Positions 35,217 to 44,728 of a stretch of 64,000 nt of DNA are shown here, piece after piece; the first letter of the stretch is position 1; the number at the start of each line of letters is the position of its first letter. The DNA is taken from the NCBI RefSeq assembly GCF_014526325.1, contig NZ_JACNMJ010000007.1:151531-215530 (forward strand), read 5' to 3'. Below the pieces are notes generated by a model. It was not told where the DNA came from, did no database searches, and saw only the letters and a program-made list of their open reading frames with translations. A program made the position numbers and the translations under genes. This stretch comes from Psychroserpens algicola (GTDB lineage: Bacteria; Bacteroidota; Bacteroidia; Flavobacteriales; Flavobacteriaceae).

Positions 35217-36284
35217 AGCCTTAGTTTTTATTTCGTTGTCAATTTTCGCGATTTTATTTATCAAGTATTCTCCAAATTCTGGTGTTAATCTCAGCTTATC
35301 AGCTCCACGCATTAAACTTCCGAAACTGTTTTTTCCACTTGGTGTAACATTAAATTTGCCTTGTCGAATGACTTCATTTTTTTCATTTGTTATTGTAATA
35401 CCTTGACTATTCCAATTTTGACCGTAATAAGGCGTTAAATTTTCTCCAACGACAAAATATGGCCATCTGTCATTTTCATTTCCGGTGTATTTAACTTCTG
35501 ATTTTACTTTGTAAATTGAAAGTATATTTGAGTGTCCAACAGCATAGCATATTAATATGTCATTCTTTTTTACACCTTTTGGTTTAAGTTTTGAAAAATG
35601 TAAATCACTATCAATTTCGTCAAATACTCTGTCCCAAGAAATATTGTCTCCACTAACTCCAATAGGTTTAAGCCAATAATTAATATTTTTCTCAATAAAA
35701 AATGGATTTTCTTTTAAATCTATTTTTTTGCTTAAATCTAAGCTTGTGGGATTTTCTTTGTTTTCTTTTTTCGGATTTTTAGCAATCAATTCTATGAATC
35801 TGTCAATGTCTTTTTCTGTGAGTGGTTTTAAGATTACTTTACTTAAAATTCCATTTTCAAGTTCTAAAATTTGTTCATTACTTGTTATTTTAGTTCCCCA
35901 TTCATTATTGAGTCTTAATCCATTGTTGGTGAAGTTCGCAGAAGTAATTATCGCTTCTGATTTTCCATTATCATATTTAGAAATATAGACTTTTCCGTGT
36001 AATGAATTTTCAATAAGAATTTCAAGTTCAATTTTTGATTTATTACAAAACTCGAACAAGTTTTTAAAAAATGGAACTTTGGAATATTGGTCTAAATCTT
36101 TAGGTTTTAAAGTTGTGACAAGTCTTAGGCGCTTTATGCCTTTTAATTCTTTAAATGGGAAAAAGTCAAATGAATTTGAAATAAACGGACTAACTATTAA
36201 AATATCAGAAGCATTTTTAAAACTTTCTAAAAGTCTTTGTAAATGATTGTTTCGAGTTAAATTGTTTATTATTTCGTTCGTCAT
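35199..36284 (-). CDS. PLD-like nuclease fused to EVE-like domain
   Basis: 361 aa. N-terminal ~170 residues: PLD-like, ILIVSPFISNSF and SLHGKVYISKYDNGKSEAII (His96, Lys98), with AIITSANFTNNG. C-terminal ~195-345: INYWLKPIGVSGDNISWDRV, KKNDILICYAVG, SIYKVKSEVKY, WPYFVVGENL, the pattern of EVE/PUA-like modified-base-binding domains. The fusion would direct a nuclease to modified DNA (inferred). The last residues NNVYN come from attC site 39. Confidence 0.72.
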   Translation of the reverse strand: MTNEIINNLTRNNHLQRLLESFKNASDILIVSPFISNSFDFFPFKELKGIKRLRLVTTLKPKDLDQYSKVPFFKNLFEFCNKSKIELEILIENSLHGKVYISKYDNGKSEAIITSANFTNNGLRLNNEWGTKITSNEQILELENGILSKVILKPLTEKDIDRFIELIAKNPKKENKENPTSLDLSKKIDLKENPFFIEKNINYWLKPIGVSGDNISWDRVFDEIDSDLHFSKLKPKGVKKNDILICYAVGHSNILSIYKVKSEVKYTGNENDRWPYFVVGENLTPYYGQNWNSQGITITNEKNEVIRQGKFNVTPSGKNSFGSLMRGADKLRLTPEFGEYLINKIAKIDNEIKTKANNVYN

Positions 36285-36300
36285 TTCTTAAATTAAGGCT

Positions 36301-36427
36301 AACGGTCTTGTGTATGGTTAGTTGCGTGTTTAAGAAACTAATTTAGTAAACAAAAACGAACGCGAGAAAATTCCGAAGGAATTTTCCAAATAAGCACTTG
36401 CCACAGCAATTAATTATACACGGTGTT
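36301..36427 (-). repeat. attC-like site 40 (type E)
   Basis: Type E; right end CGGTGTT. Confidence 0.87.
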
Positions 36428-36439
36428 GTGGTTAGTTTT

Positions 36440-36970
36440 TTATTTTTTCAGATACCAAGACCTGTCTTTTAATTCACTCAAGTCACTCGCAGGAATACCA
36501 TTCAATTCAGTCATTTCCCCACAAATTTGTTCAAAATCTGCACTTTCATTAAAAGCCATATCCATTATGTGGTCAGTTTCTCCAAATCCACCAGCTCCAA
36601 TTAATATTTTATCTGATGTTCTAAATTCCTTACTTATTTCAGTTATTATTTTAAACAATTCCGCTGATACATTTTTGTCGTTTAAGTATAAGCTTGAGAA
36701 TCTTTCTATACAACCAATGTGTATGACTTTTTTATAAATGTCAATATTAAAGCTATCTCCTTCTCCAGTAATGTATTCAGGATTTCCGTTTTCGGAAGGA
36801 ATATAGTTAATCCACCAATTTCCATTTACGTTTTCTGTGAATGTTCCGTATTCCTCTAAATGCAAAAATTCAGATTTCAGTCTGTCAAAAACACTTTTCA
36901 GTTTTTGTTTTATTTCCTCAACTGAATATTCTTTTTCTTTCGGAATTATACAGTCAATATGTGTTCCCAT
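36440..36970 (-). CDS. Hypothetical protein, immunity-like
   Basis: 176 aa, soluble, acidic; WWINYIPSENGNPEYITGEGDSF and FGETDHIMDMAFNESADF stand out. No signal peptide. Similar in size to cytosolic immunity proteins; no family recognised. Confidence 0.62.
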   Translation of the reverse strand: MGTHIDCIIPKEKEYSVEEIKQKLKSVFDRLKSEFLHLEEYGTFTENVNGNWWINYIPSENGNPEYITGEGDSFNIDIYKKVIHIGCIERFSSLYLNDKNVSAELFKIITEISKEFRTSDKILIGAGGFGETDHIMDMAFNESADFEQICGEMTELNGIPASDLSELKDRSWYLKK

Positions 36971-36992
36971 AGTTTGTTCTCAAATTAACCAC

Positions 36993-37118
36993 AACGGTTT
37001 TGTGTATGGCTAGTTGCGTTGGCGAGAACTAAGTTAATAAAAGAAACCGAACCAGTAGGAAAATCCGCTAGGATTTTCCGAGTACACACAGACCAAGCAA
37101 TTAGTTATACACGTTGTT
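36993..37118 (-). repeat. attC-like site 41 (type A)
   Basis: Type A; apical GGAAAATCC-GCTA-GGATTTTCC. Confidence 0.88.
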
Positions 37119-37129
37119 GTGTACAGTAT

Positions 37130-37783
37130 TTATTCTTTTCGATATCCTATAATTCCTTTAGGCATTTTAGGAATACCGCAAATTTTTATAAATTCAGTCG
37201 TGACCTCTTTTATTGGAAAGGAACTATGTTTTTTTCCATTAAAGTATGTTGATAAAAAGAGAGTTGAGTCAATTTGTTCAATCATTTTTCTCTCTCCTTT
37301 TGTTATCTTATGTAGTTCTAAACTTTCTTTATCCCAAAGTTCTTTGTTAAAAACAAATTCCGTTTCACTATTTACAAAAATCATTTTTTCGATATCATCT
37401 TTTTTTAAACTTGTGATTGTAGGCTCAAGTCGAAAGAAATCACATTCAAAAATAGCATTTTCATCATTTGATGTACCATCAACATATAATTTCAGATGGT
37501 TCTCGTTAACTATTTTATATTCAGAAGTGTTTTCATTATTAGAATTTAATAGATTTCCGTTTCTCATTAAAAAAGATGCCACTTTTTTTTCTAATGAAAT
37601 ATCCATATAAATATCAACACAATCACTTTCAATTTCTAATAATTGAAATCCTGGATATCCTTTCTCTCCATTTCCTGAATCAATTTGTTTTAGTAGCCAT
37701 TTCCCATTCAGATTTTGTCTAGTTACATAATTTAAAGTCATAGTTAAAAAAGTTAAGGATAACACTTTTTTTATATTGTACAC
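37130..37783 (-). CDS. Lipocalin-like secreted protein
   Basis: 217 aa if the GTG at 37783 is used. That codon is at the very edge of attC and the ATG at 37741 would lose most of the leader; the real start is uncertain. Leader IKKVLSLTFLTMTLNYV, then NLNGKWLLKQIDSGNG, the lipocalin-like opening, and beta-strand-rich body. A small-ligand binder is possible. Confidence 0.62.
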   Translation of the reverse strand: MYNIKKVLSLTFLTMTLNYVTRQNLNGKWLLKQIDSGNGEKGYPGFQLLEIESDCVDIYMDISLEKKVASFLMRNGNLLNSNNENTSEYKIVNENHLKLYVDGTSNDENAIFECDFFRLEPTITSLKKDDIEKMIFVNSETEFVFNKELWDKESLELHKITKGERKMIEQIDSTLFLSTYFNGKKHSSFPIKEVTTEFIKICGIPKMPKGIIGYRKE

Positions 37784-37910
37784 AACGAATTTGTGTATGA
37801 TTTCGTTGTGTTTGCTAGGACTAAATTAATAAAAGAAAACTGACCAGAGGAAAATTCCGCAGGAATTTTCCGAGTACACACAAACCAAACAATGAATTAT
37901 ACACGTTGTT
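37784..37910 (-). repeat. attC-like site 42 (type B)
   Basis: Type B; GTTGTGTTTGC variant; apical GGAAAATTCC-GCA-GGAATTTTCC. Confidence 0.88.
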
Positions 37911-37932
37911 GTAGGTAGTTGTTTTTTTTTAA

Positions 37933-38385
37933 TCAATTTTGATTAGTTTCATTGTTTTTACGAAACTCCGTTTTTTTCAATTCACTATTTTGCCCGTAAT
38001 ATTCTATTTTAATAACTTCTTCTGATTCGTAAATTATTTTATGACTTACGTTTCCGTTTTGATAATATAGTTTTGTTGTTTCTACCAATTTTCCCTTTCT
38101 AAAATTTTCTAATTTCCATAAAATTCCTTTTTCGTCATAATACTTCCAAACTCCATTCTTTCTTTTGCTAAGATATTGTCCTTTAGTAAATACTATTGAA
38201 TCTTTTTCGATAATTACTTTCCAGTTTCCATCTGGCAAACGTTTTTTCAGAGAATATGTTTGCTTAAATTCAGATGGCAATTTTTCAATAGTCATAAATT
38301 TTTTATCGCCATAATTGACGATATAATCTTGAGCATTTAATTCTATAGAATAGCAAATTAGAAATATGATAAGTAAGTTTCTCAT
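37933..38385 (-). CDS. Secreted YwqK/MORN-like protein
   Basis: 150 aa. Signal peptide ending ELNAQ. MORN-type units: GQYLSKRKNGVWKYYDEKG, KLVETTKLYYQNGNVSHKI, EYYGQNSELKKTEF. Related to YwqK antitoxin-like and MORN_2 proteins. Secreted, so a surface or periplasmic role is likely; function unknown. Confidence 0.75.
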   Translation of the reverse strand: MRNLLIIFLICYSIELNAQDYIVNYGDKKFMTIEKLPSEFKQTYSLKKRLPDGNWKVIIEKDSIVFTKGQYLSKRKNGVWKYYDEKGILWKLENFRKGKLVETTKLYYQNGNVSHKIIYESEEVIKIEYYGQNSELKKTEFRKNNETNQN

Positions 38386-38395
38386 AATTACCTAC

Positions 38396-38518
38396 AACGT
38401 GTTGTGTATGGCTAGTTGCGTTGGTTAGGTCTAATTTAGTAAAAGAAAACGAACCAGAGGAAAATCCGTAGGATTTTCCGAGTACACACAGAACCAGCAA
38501 TTAGTTATACACGTTGTT
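38396..38518 (-). repeat. attC-like site 43 (type A)
   Basis: Type A; arm GTGTATGGCTAGTTGCG; apical GAAAATCC-GTA-GGATTTTC. Confidence 0.88.
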
Positions 38519-38529
38519 AGCACCAGTTT

Positions 38530-39306
38530 TTAATATGCATAAGGTAATATTACACTTTTCCGTTCTTTTTCTGCCGAATAATAATGTAGTCCAAGAATGA
38601 TTTTTGTTTCTTCTGGTATTACATCTAATTTTCCAATTCGGCCTATGTGAATATTCTTTTTTATAAATTCAATTAGTTCATTAGATAATTGTTCGTTATC
38701 AAACTCCTTTAAAGTTTTTATGTTTTTAAAACTCAAATCTGCATTAACGGTTATTTCATAAAATGCATTATTCCCATTTTCAATTGTATATCCTTTAAAT
38801 TTTTCTAAAGATTCTTCTTTAAAATAAGTATACAAATTATACGTATTAATGGGTTCAATTTTTTCCTCTTTTAAGGTTTCGAGTAGTTCAAGTTTCCGTT
38901 CTAAACTTTTAGAATAGTTTAATTCGGCATTTGGAAATCTTTCTTTGTCAAAAGTTCGATCTAATTGTTTTGGTCCAGAGCACTTTCCAAAAATCAAATT
39001 TCCATTCTGGTCTTTAGATGCGAAAATTAACCATTTGGTATTTTCAGGTGCATAGATTGAACAACCACTACCTTTTGATTTTCGTATTTTCAAAAGATTA
39101 GTTTTATTTCCTTTATAAAGTTCAATTATTTCAATGTCAAGAAGCAAATAATCATCATCGGTTTCAGAATCTACACTTAACACACTCAAAGTTGCAACAA
39201 ATTCAGATTTTGCATATCTGTCTAAAAGTCTTTGAGACATACAAGTGCAAGCCAACAACTTGCTTGAAATTGCAATAAATAATATGGTAAGCAAGATTTT
39301 TTTCAT
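38530..39306 (-). CDS. Secreted NTR/TIMP-like protein
   Basis: 258 aa from ATG 39306; an in-frame GTG in attC would add 36 codons and is rejected. Signal peptide ends KLLACTC. The CTCMSQRLLDRYAKSEFVATL start is like the 29014 gene (CSCEK...SDLIFTGKV). A C-terminal ~110-residue domain (KGYTIENGNNAFYEITVNADL) is extra. Secreted; inhibitor or binder possible. Confidence 0.65.
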   Translation of the reverse strand: MKKILLTILFIAISSKLLACTCMSQRLLDRYAKSEFVATLSVLSVDSETDDDYLLLDIEIIELYKGNKTNLLKIRKSKGSGCSIYAPENTKWLIFASKDQNGNLIFGKCSGPKQLDRTFDKERFPNAELNYSKSLERKLELLETLKEEKIEPINTYNLYTYFKEESLEKFKGYTIENGNNAFYEITVNADLSFKNIKTLKEFDNEQLSNELIEFIKKNIHIGRIGKLDVIPEETKIILGLHYYSAEKERKSVILPYAY

Positions 39307-39316
39307 AATTGGTGCT

Positions 39317-39443
39317 AACGGTTTTGTGTATGGTTTCGTTGTGTTGGCTAGGTCTAAATTAGTAAAAGAAAACTGACCAGAGGAAAATTCCGCAGGAATT
39401 TTCCGAGTACACACAAAACGAACAATGAATTATACACGTTGTT
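39317..39443 (-). repeat. attC-like site 44 (type B)
   Basis: Type B; apical GGAAAATTCC-GCA-GGAATTTTCC. Confidence 0.88.
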
Positions 39444-39451
39444 GTGGCCAG

Positions 39452-39964
39452 TTATTTTTTAATTATCGGATACTTAAAGTTGGGATATTGTATATGAAAC
39501 ATTTCATTTTTATCATTTGGTACTCTATTAATTATTCCAGTAGATAAGTTTATTGTTCCAAAACCAAAAAACCATTTATCAGTTTCATAATATTCGATCT
39601 CTTTAATGCCTAATTTTTCTTTGTCACCCATTTTTTTATTTATCCAAAATAAATCCTGATCGCTATACATTCCTCCAATATGAATCATTGCACTTTCAAA
39701 ATCTATCTGGTCTAAAAAACTTTCAATATTGCGTATAAACTCATTAAATTCTTTTAAGTCATAACCAAAATATTTGAAAGTTCTAGAAAATGAAATAATA
39801 GAGGTATCATAAAAAGAAGGATAATTGTTACTTCCTTTAGAAAACATTGAAGAATGGAAATAGTAAAATTCATCTGAAGATGACATTTCATTTATGATTT
39901 CTTGAACTTTATCTAAATTCCTATCAATCAATAATGCTCCATAAATATAATTGAATTCGTACAT
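39452..39964 (-). CDS. Hypothetical cytosolic protein
   Basis: 170 aa. Aromatic-rich (FNYIYGALLIDRN; SSSDEFYYFHSSMF) and no signal peptide. Features of small immunity-type proteins; no family recognised. Confidence 0.62.
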   Translation of the reverse strand: MYEFNYIYGALLIDRNLDKVQEIINEMSSSDEFYYFHSSMFSKGSNNYPSFYDTSIISFSRTFKYFGYDLKEFNEFIRNIESFLDQIDFESAMIHIGGMYSDQDLFWINKKMGDKEKLGIKEIEYYETDKWFFGFGTINLSTGIINRVPNDKNEMFHIQYPNFKYPIIKK

Positions 39965-39979
39965 TTTTTAATTGGCTAC

Positions 39980-40106
39980 AACGTATTTGTGTATGGTTTC
40001 GTTGTGTTGGCTAGGTCTAAATTAGTAAAAGAAAACTGACTAAAGGAAAATTCCGCAGGAATTTTCCGAGTACACACGAACCGAACAATGAATTATACAC
40101 GGTGTT
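39980..40106 (-). repeat. attC-like site 45 (type B)
   Basis: Type B with CGGTGTTGTAAAACG edge as at site 25, moving with the duplicated lipoprotein gene. Confidence 0.88.
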
Positions 40107-40125
40107 GTAAAACGTATTTATTTAT

Positions 40126-40755
40126 TTATTTATTCATAAGTTGAGTTGCTTCCCAAACATACTCTTTTCCAAATTCTCCAAAGTAGCTTATATAATCTCC
40201 ATCTTTAGAAATTACTACAAAACTCTTACAAGGATAATGATGTTCAAAAAACAATCTTTCAACGGTTCCTTTTGGGTCGTTATACCAGTTTAAAATTCCA
40301 TTATATTTTTCAAGTCCATCGTTGTCTTTATAAATGTATAATGGTTTAATTTTAGCTACTTGATTTAAGCCTTCTTCCAATTGTTCGTGCCAATTTGCAA
40401 TCCACTCTTTATTTGTTGTTCCGCTACTATTACAAGGGTCTTTTCCTGGATAATAAATTATAGCAATAGGCTTTTTTGAATCCAATTCACGATTCGTTGT
40501 ATTTTCAAGTAATAATTCCAAACTGTTTCTATCATTTATTTTCCCACGCTTTTCTCTTAATGTCAATTTTTTGTGATTGGCAGAATCTCCGGGAATATCC
40601 AATAGTTTATTTGTGGAACGAATTCGATTAAATTTTGATTTACTTATTTCAACACTGTTTTCATCAAAATATTTGGTCTTATCACTTCCGATTTTTGTGG
40701 TAGAACAAGAGTATATTAAAGCTCCAAATATTAATGTCAGCAGGATTTTTTTCAT
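40126..40755 (-). CDS. Lipoprotein of unknown function, duplicate 2
   Basis: 209 aa, one residue different from the copy at 21755-22384. Lipobox LIYSC. The DNA between gene end and attC differs slightly (extra TTTA). The opposite, promoter-side attC differs in type (site 46 here, site 26 there). This shows that the cassette moves with its low-side attC. Confidence 0.75.
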   Translation of the reverse strand: MKKILLTLIFGALIYSCSTTKIGSDKTKYFDENSVEISKSKFNRIRSTNKLLDIPGDSANHKKLTLREKRGKINDRNSLELLLENTTNRELDSKKPIAIIYYPGKDPCNSSGTTNKEWIANWHEQLEEGLNQVAKIKPLYIYKDNDGLEKYNGILNWYNDPKGTVERLFFEHHYPCKSFVVISKDGDYISYFGEFGKEYVWEATQLMNK

Positions 40756-40764
40756 ATGTTTTAC

Positions 40765-40887
40765 AACGGTCTCGGCTATGAGTAGTTGCGTGGTTTAGCA
40801 CTTAACTTTGCAAGTACACACCAAACTGAAAATCCGCGAAGATTTTCAGAAGTAGGCGAGAACAAGCAATTACTTATAGCCATTGTT
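40765..40887 (-). repeat. attC-like site 46 (type G)
   Basis: Type G: CGGCTATGAGTAGTTGCG with paired ATAGCC; apical AAAATCC-GCGAA-GATTTT. Confidence 0.85.
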
Positions 40888-40896
40888 GTGCTTTCG

Positions 40897-41652
40897 TTAT
40901 TTATTTATTTCGGTCAAATAGTTCTCAATTGTATCGTACAAACTCTGTGCTGTTTCTTTCAAATCTTTTGCCCAACCTATTTCAGCATTGGTTTTCAACT
41001 TTCTTCCGACAACAATGCTTTCAAACTCGACATTTTCAATAACCACTTGTCTGTTGTTTATTCTTGGTGCTCTTGTTTCCAAATAAGGATTTATGCCAGA
41101 AACGTAATCCGCTAAATCCCAATTCTTATAAACAAATCCCTCTACATATTCTCTTGCAAAATGATTATGGGCTTCAACAAGTCTTGAAAACCTTTCTGTT
41201 TCTGCATAATAAATATAGATTGATTCTTTCAATGCCTTATCATTAATCCATTTAAAATGTCCTCCAGATTCCATCGATTTTAAAGCGGTAGAAACAGGAT
41301 AGAAAGATTTCTCAAGCGCAATATTTCCAATGTCATTTAAAGGTATATTTTTAGTTCCTTCTGGATTTGAAACAATTTTGAAAAAATTATCAATGTCTTC
41401 TTGAATAGATTTATTGTAGGCTATTTGCTCATCCAGTTTTCTGATATCTTCATTTAAGTTTAACTGCATAAGCTCAAGCGATGCTTTGAGTTGTTCTTTT
41501 TCCTGGCTTTTTTGGTTTAAATTATTGATTTGTAATGCAATTAAAATTCCAATAACCACAAGTATTATCTCTCCAATGGCATAAATCAGATACTTGCTGA
41601 ATTTGTTTTCAGAGAGAATTTTTTGTCTAATCTTTCTAAAGAATTTTATCAT
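40897..41652 (-). CDS. DUF6090-like membrane-anchored protein (copy 3)
   Basis: 251 aa. Conserved anchor MIKFFRKIRQKILSENKFSK plus helix; divergent helical remainder with SQEKEQLKASLELMQLNLNEDI near the start. Second of two DUF6090 genes in one cassette, three bases after the upstream stop. Confidence 0.8.
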   Translation of the reverse strand: MIKFFRKIRQKILSENKFSKYLIYAIGEIILVVIGILIALQINNLNQKSQEKEQLKASLELMQLNLNEDIRKLDEQIAYNKSIQEDIDNFFKIVSNPEGTKNIPLNDIGNIALEKSFYPVSTALKSMESGGHFKWINDKALKESIYIYYAETERFSRLVEAHNHFAREYVEGFVYKNWDLADYVSGINPYLETRAPRINNRQVVIENVEFESIVVGRKLKTNAEIGWAKDLKETAQSLYDTIENYLTEINK

Positions 41653-41655
41653 TTG

Positions 41656-42417
41656 TCATTGCTCAAAATTAGTTATCTCTTTTTCCAAAAAATTGATTAA
41701 ATTTTCTACTCTAACTATAATAACACCTTTATAGTGAAAGTTGATGAAAACGTGAAGCCTGTTTCTATAGGATTTTATGTAATATAAAAACTCTTTGTCC
41801 GTTTTTAATGCTTCAAAATCAAGTGGTTTAAGCCACAGACCGTAGTCTTTTTTAGAAAAATCTACTACAAAAGATTCTTCAAACCGTGTTGAAAAAACGT
41901 TTTGATAACCACGTTCCACTTCGTCCAAAAGAATCGTCTTTTCAGTTTCGGTAAAGAATTTATATCTGGAATCGTAAACCTCTACAATAGCATCTCTTAA
42001 TTTTTGATTTTTAATTAAGTCTAAACCCTTAGATTTTAGCGTTTCAAAAGCACTTGTGGAATACACAAATTTGTAGGGAAACATCATTTTGCCAAATTGT
42101 ATGGCAACTGAATCATTGTATGGCTCATCACTTTTTAGATGCGAAATAACCTTATCAGCAACCGATAAATTCAAAGTTAGACAGTTTACGTTATAATTCA
42201 AGTCCGATAAATCTGCCTCAAGACCTTTTTTTAAGTCTTTTAAAATGCTCAATTCTTCATTTGACCTTTTTCTGTTCTCGTTCCAATTATTAATTTGCAA
42301 AGCAATCAAAATTCCAATAACTACCAATATAATCTCACCAATTGCATAAATCAGATACTTGCTGAATTTGTTTTCAGATAGTAGTTTTTGTCTAATTTTT
42401 CTAAAGAATTTTATCAT
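41656..42417 (-). CDS. DUF6090-like membrane-anchored protein (copy 4)
   Basis: 253 aa. Same anchor as copy 3 (KLLSENKFSKYLIYAIGEI), different body. First gene of the only two-copy DUF6090 cassette, with the conserved leader before its ATG. The pair may have arisen by tandem duplication, then divergence. Confidence 0.8.
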   Translation of the reverse strand: MIKFFRKIRQKLLSENKFSKYLIYAIGEIILVVIGILIALQINNWNENRKRSNEELSILKDLKKGLEADLSDLNYNVNCLTLNLSVADKVISHLKSDEPYNDSVAIQFGKMMFPYKFVYSTSAFETLKSKGLDLIKNQKLRDAIVEVYDSRYKFFTETEKTILLDEVERGYQNVFSTRFEESFVVDFSKKDYGLWLKPLDFEALKTDKEFLYYIKSYRNRLHVFINFHYKGVIIVRVENLINFLEKEITNFEQ

Positions 42418-42445
42418 TGGTTAGTGGTTTCTGATAATGAAGCAC

Positions 42446-42566
42446 AACGGATTTGTGTATGGCTCGTTGCGGGAAATCCGCGAGGATTTTCCGCCGTAAC
42501 CGAAAGATAGCAAATTGCAATGAATTCCGATTAGGAATTCAGCCGCAATGAGCTATACACGTTGTT
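42446..42566 (-). repeat. attC-like site 47 (type H)
   Basis: Type H: first hairpin GGAAATCC-GCGA-GGATTTTCC, second GAATTCC-GATTA-GGAATTC. Confidence 0.87.
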
Positions 42567-42586
42567 GTGGTGCGTATTTTTTTAAT

Positions 42587-43225
42587 TTATTCTTTTGGCT
42601 TTGGTGGTGGACTAAAATAGTTTTCATCAATTAAAAGTATTTTCAAATCCGTTTTATTTGTAATTCGGTAATAGGTTTCTGTAAGTTGATTTAAGATGTT
42701 AGGTAGATTATTAAATTCACTTTTATCATCATACTGAACACATATCGTTAGCTTTTCAGAACTTTCACTTAAGTCTAAATTTTTCCCATTATTATCAATA
42801 TCTTTTCTTAAGACATTTTCTAAACTATCCAAAGGAATACCAGATTTGTTATTTTTACTAATCTTATCATTATAGATTGTAATTACATTTTTAGTTTTAA
42901 TAATTCTAAAGGAATCTTCTTTTGAACAAGTGTTTCTGAAATAAATGGTTTTAATTTCGCTATCTGTTGTCAAAGTCATTTTTGGTAAACTATCATTACA
43001 GACAATTTTTTCAATCCGATTGATTAAGTCAAACCAGTTTTCAAAATTATTAACTTCTAAATCAACGCCAAGACTTTCATCTTTTGTTTTCCATTTTCCA
43101 AACTCCATTTCAATCAAGGCTTTTTCTGTTTGAACTGACACTTTTTCTTTTTTGTCAATGTTCTCACATCCGATTATCGCTAAAATCAATATAACAGCGA
43201 AAGATATTTTAAATTTATTTTCCAT
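42587..43225 (-). CDS. Lipoprotein of unknown function
   Basis: 212 aa. Lipobox IIGC. Acidic mature part with KSGIPLDSLENVLRKDIDNNG, and a Pro/Lys-rich end (SPPPKPKE). No family recognised. Sole gene of cassette 47. Confidence 0.65.
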   Translation of the reverse strand: MENKFKISFAVILILAIIGCENIDKKEKVSVQTEKALIEMEFGKWKTKDESLGVDLEVNNFENWFDLINRIEKIVCNDSLPKMTLTTDSEIKTIYFRNTCSKEDSFRIIKTKNVITIYNDKISKNNKSGIPLDSLENVLRKDIDNNGKNLDLSESSEKLTICVQYDDKSEFNNLPNILNQLTETYYRITNKTDLKILLIDENYFSPPPKPKE

Positions 43226-43248
43226 TTCGTTTTGTTTATATGCACCAC

Positions 43249-43375
43249 AACGTATTTGTGTATGATTTCGTTGTGTTGGCTAGGACTAAATTAGTAAAAG
43301 AAAACTGACCAGAGGAAAATTCCGCAGGAATTTTCCGAGTACACACGAACCAAACAATGAATTATACACGTTGTT
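43249..43375 (-). repeat. attC-like site 48 (type B)
   Basis: Type B; apical GGAAAATTCC-GCA-GGAATTTTCC. Confidence 0.88.
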
Positions 43376-43387
43376 AGCAGCTGTTTT

Positions 43388-43990
43388 TTATTTCGGTTCA
43401 TAATTATTCGGAACAAAAACATTGTTTTCAGACTTCTCAATTAGAATTTCTAATAATTTATGAATTTCATCTGTTTTATATTCCGTCGTTTTTATTGAAA
43501 TTTCACGTTTTGTTTTAAAATCAAGTTTTAAATTTTTATTAAATCGGTCGTATTGGATTTGAGTGAGTTCAGTCAGATTTCTTTTTACAATCCAACGCCT
43601 GTTCAGAATTAATTCATTCCCTTTTATAAATAGAGTATAAGGTTTTTGTTTTCTATAAATAAACCACATTATAAATTCAGAAAAAGGAATTGCCCAAAAG
43701 ACAAAAATCAAATAGCTTAATGTTTCTCTATTATCGCTCAAAAGTAAAATATAAAGTGTCCAAAATATTCCCATTCCAAAATCATAAAGACTAATAGTTT
43801 TCTTTTGACTTCTAATCTTAAAATCAGAATCAAATGTTTTATTTAAAAGAGAATATTCCCATAAAAAAGCTACAATAAAAGTTAAGGAAGTAAAGACAAT
43901 TTTTAAAACAAGAGAATATTCAGTTTTCAGGATTGTTCCGAAAACAAATACTCCAATTAATGATAATAAAAATGCTATAAAGTACTTCAT
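43388..43990 (-). CDS. Polytopic membrane protein with C-terminal PH-like domain
   Basis: 200 aa. About four helices in the first 110 residues, then a basic soluble part (YTLFIKGNELILNRRWIVKRN; YDRFNKNLKLDFKTKREISI), resembling bPH-type domains. Function unknown. Confidence 0.65.
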   Translation of the reverse strand: MKYFIAFLLSLIGVFVFGTILKTEYSLVLKIVFTSLTFIVAFLWEYSLLNKTFDSDFKIRSQKKTISLYDFGMGIFWTLYILLLSDNRETLSYLIFVFWAIPFSEFIMWFIYRKQKPYTLFIKGNELILNRRWIVKRNLTELTQIQYDRFNKNLKLDFKTKREISIKTTEYKTDEIHKLLEILIEKSENNVFVPNNYEPK

Positions 43991-44018
43991 TAGTTGATGG
44001 TTGGCTCAAATTGCTGCT

Positions 44019-44143
44019 AACGTGTTCGTGTTATGATGTGTTGCGGACAAGTACGCGATTTATGTTCCGCAGCAACAATATAGTAAAAAGTACTCAAAGA
44101 TCATCGTCTTAGCCAGCAATAGCAATGCATTATACACGTTGTT
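44019..44143 (-). repeat. attC-like site 49 (diverged)
   Basis: Type C-like outer arms but a distinct centre: TTGCGGACAAGTACGCG, TTCCGCAGCAA. It encodes the QQRV tail of the next gene. Confidence 0.84.
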
Positions 44144-44702
44144 GTAACACGTTTTTTATTCCGCTAAATATTGTATTCAGTTCAATTTCTCTTTTTTCAA
44201 TTCCATCTATTTTGACAATTTTCTTTCCAAATATTTTATTCCAAAACCCTCTATTTGTAAAGTCATATGATAAGTAAAAGTTTGGGCTATTTTCCGAAAT
44301 ATACAGTTTGGATTTCAAAATCTTTTTGTCTTTAATGAATTGCACTTCCTTTCCTTTTAATTCGGTTGTTAGAATTGAGAGAACTCCATTCCGATTTCGC
44401 TCATTAAATTCTAAAGCTGGGTCTCCATAACTTTTGTCTGGTGTAAAATCGTATTTGTAAAAATATTCGTTGTAAGCATATTTGTTATATCCTGGAACTG
44501 TCGGATTAAAAATGTGAAGGTAGATTAGCTTATTTTCTTCGATGTAATAACCAACTCTTATTTCAGTTAGAGATTTTTTGTCAGTCGATTTAAAGGTCTC
44601 TACTTCCGTTAAATTTCTTGATTCAGAGTTTGGATTTTCAAATTGTCCGCTGTCAATTAAAATTCGGTTAATATACTCTTTCCAATTTTTAAATTCCTGC
44701 AT
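44130..44702 (-). CDS. Hypothetical protein with attC-encoded tail
   Basis: 190 aa, soluble; IRVGYYIEENKLIYLHIFNP and YAYNEYFYKYDFTPDKS stand out. The C-terminal QQRV and stop are from attC site 49. No family recognised. Confidence 0.62.
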   Translation of the reverse strand: MQEFKNWKEYINRILIDSGQFENPNSESRNLTEVETFKSTDKKSLTEIRVGYYIEENKLIYLHIFNPTVPGYNKYAYNEYFYKYDFTPDKSYGDPALEFNERNRNGVLSILTTELKGKEVQFIKDKKILKSKLYISENSPNFYLSYDFTNRGFWNKIFGKKIVKIDGIEKREIELNTIFSGIKNVLQQRV

Positions 44703-44728
44703 TTTATTGATTTGGTCAAATGTGTTAC

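Noticed and set aside
37019..37252. Recurrent + strand frames through type A/B attC (ARTKLIKE..., GKSARIFRVHT...)
   Set aside because: They are translations of the recombination site itself on the wrong strand, with no start signal.
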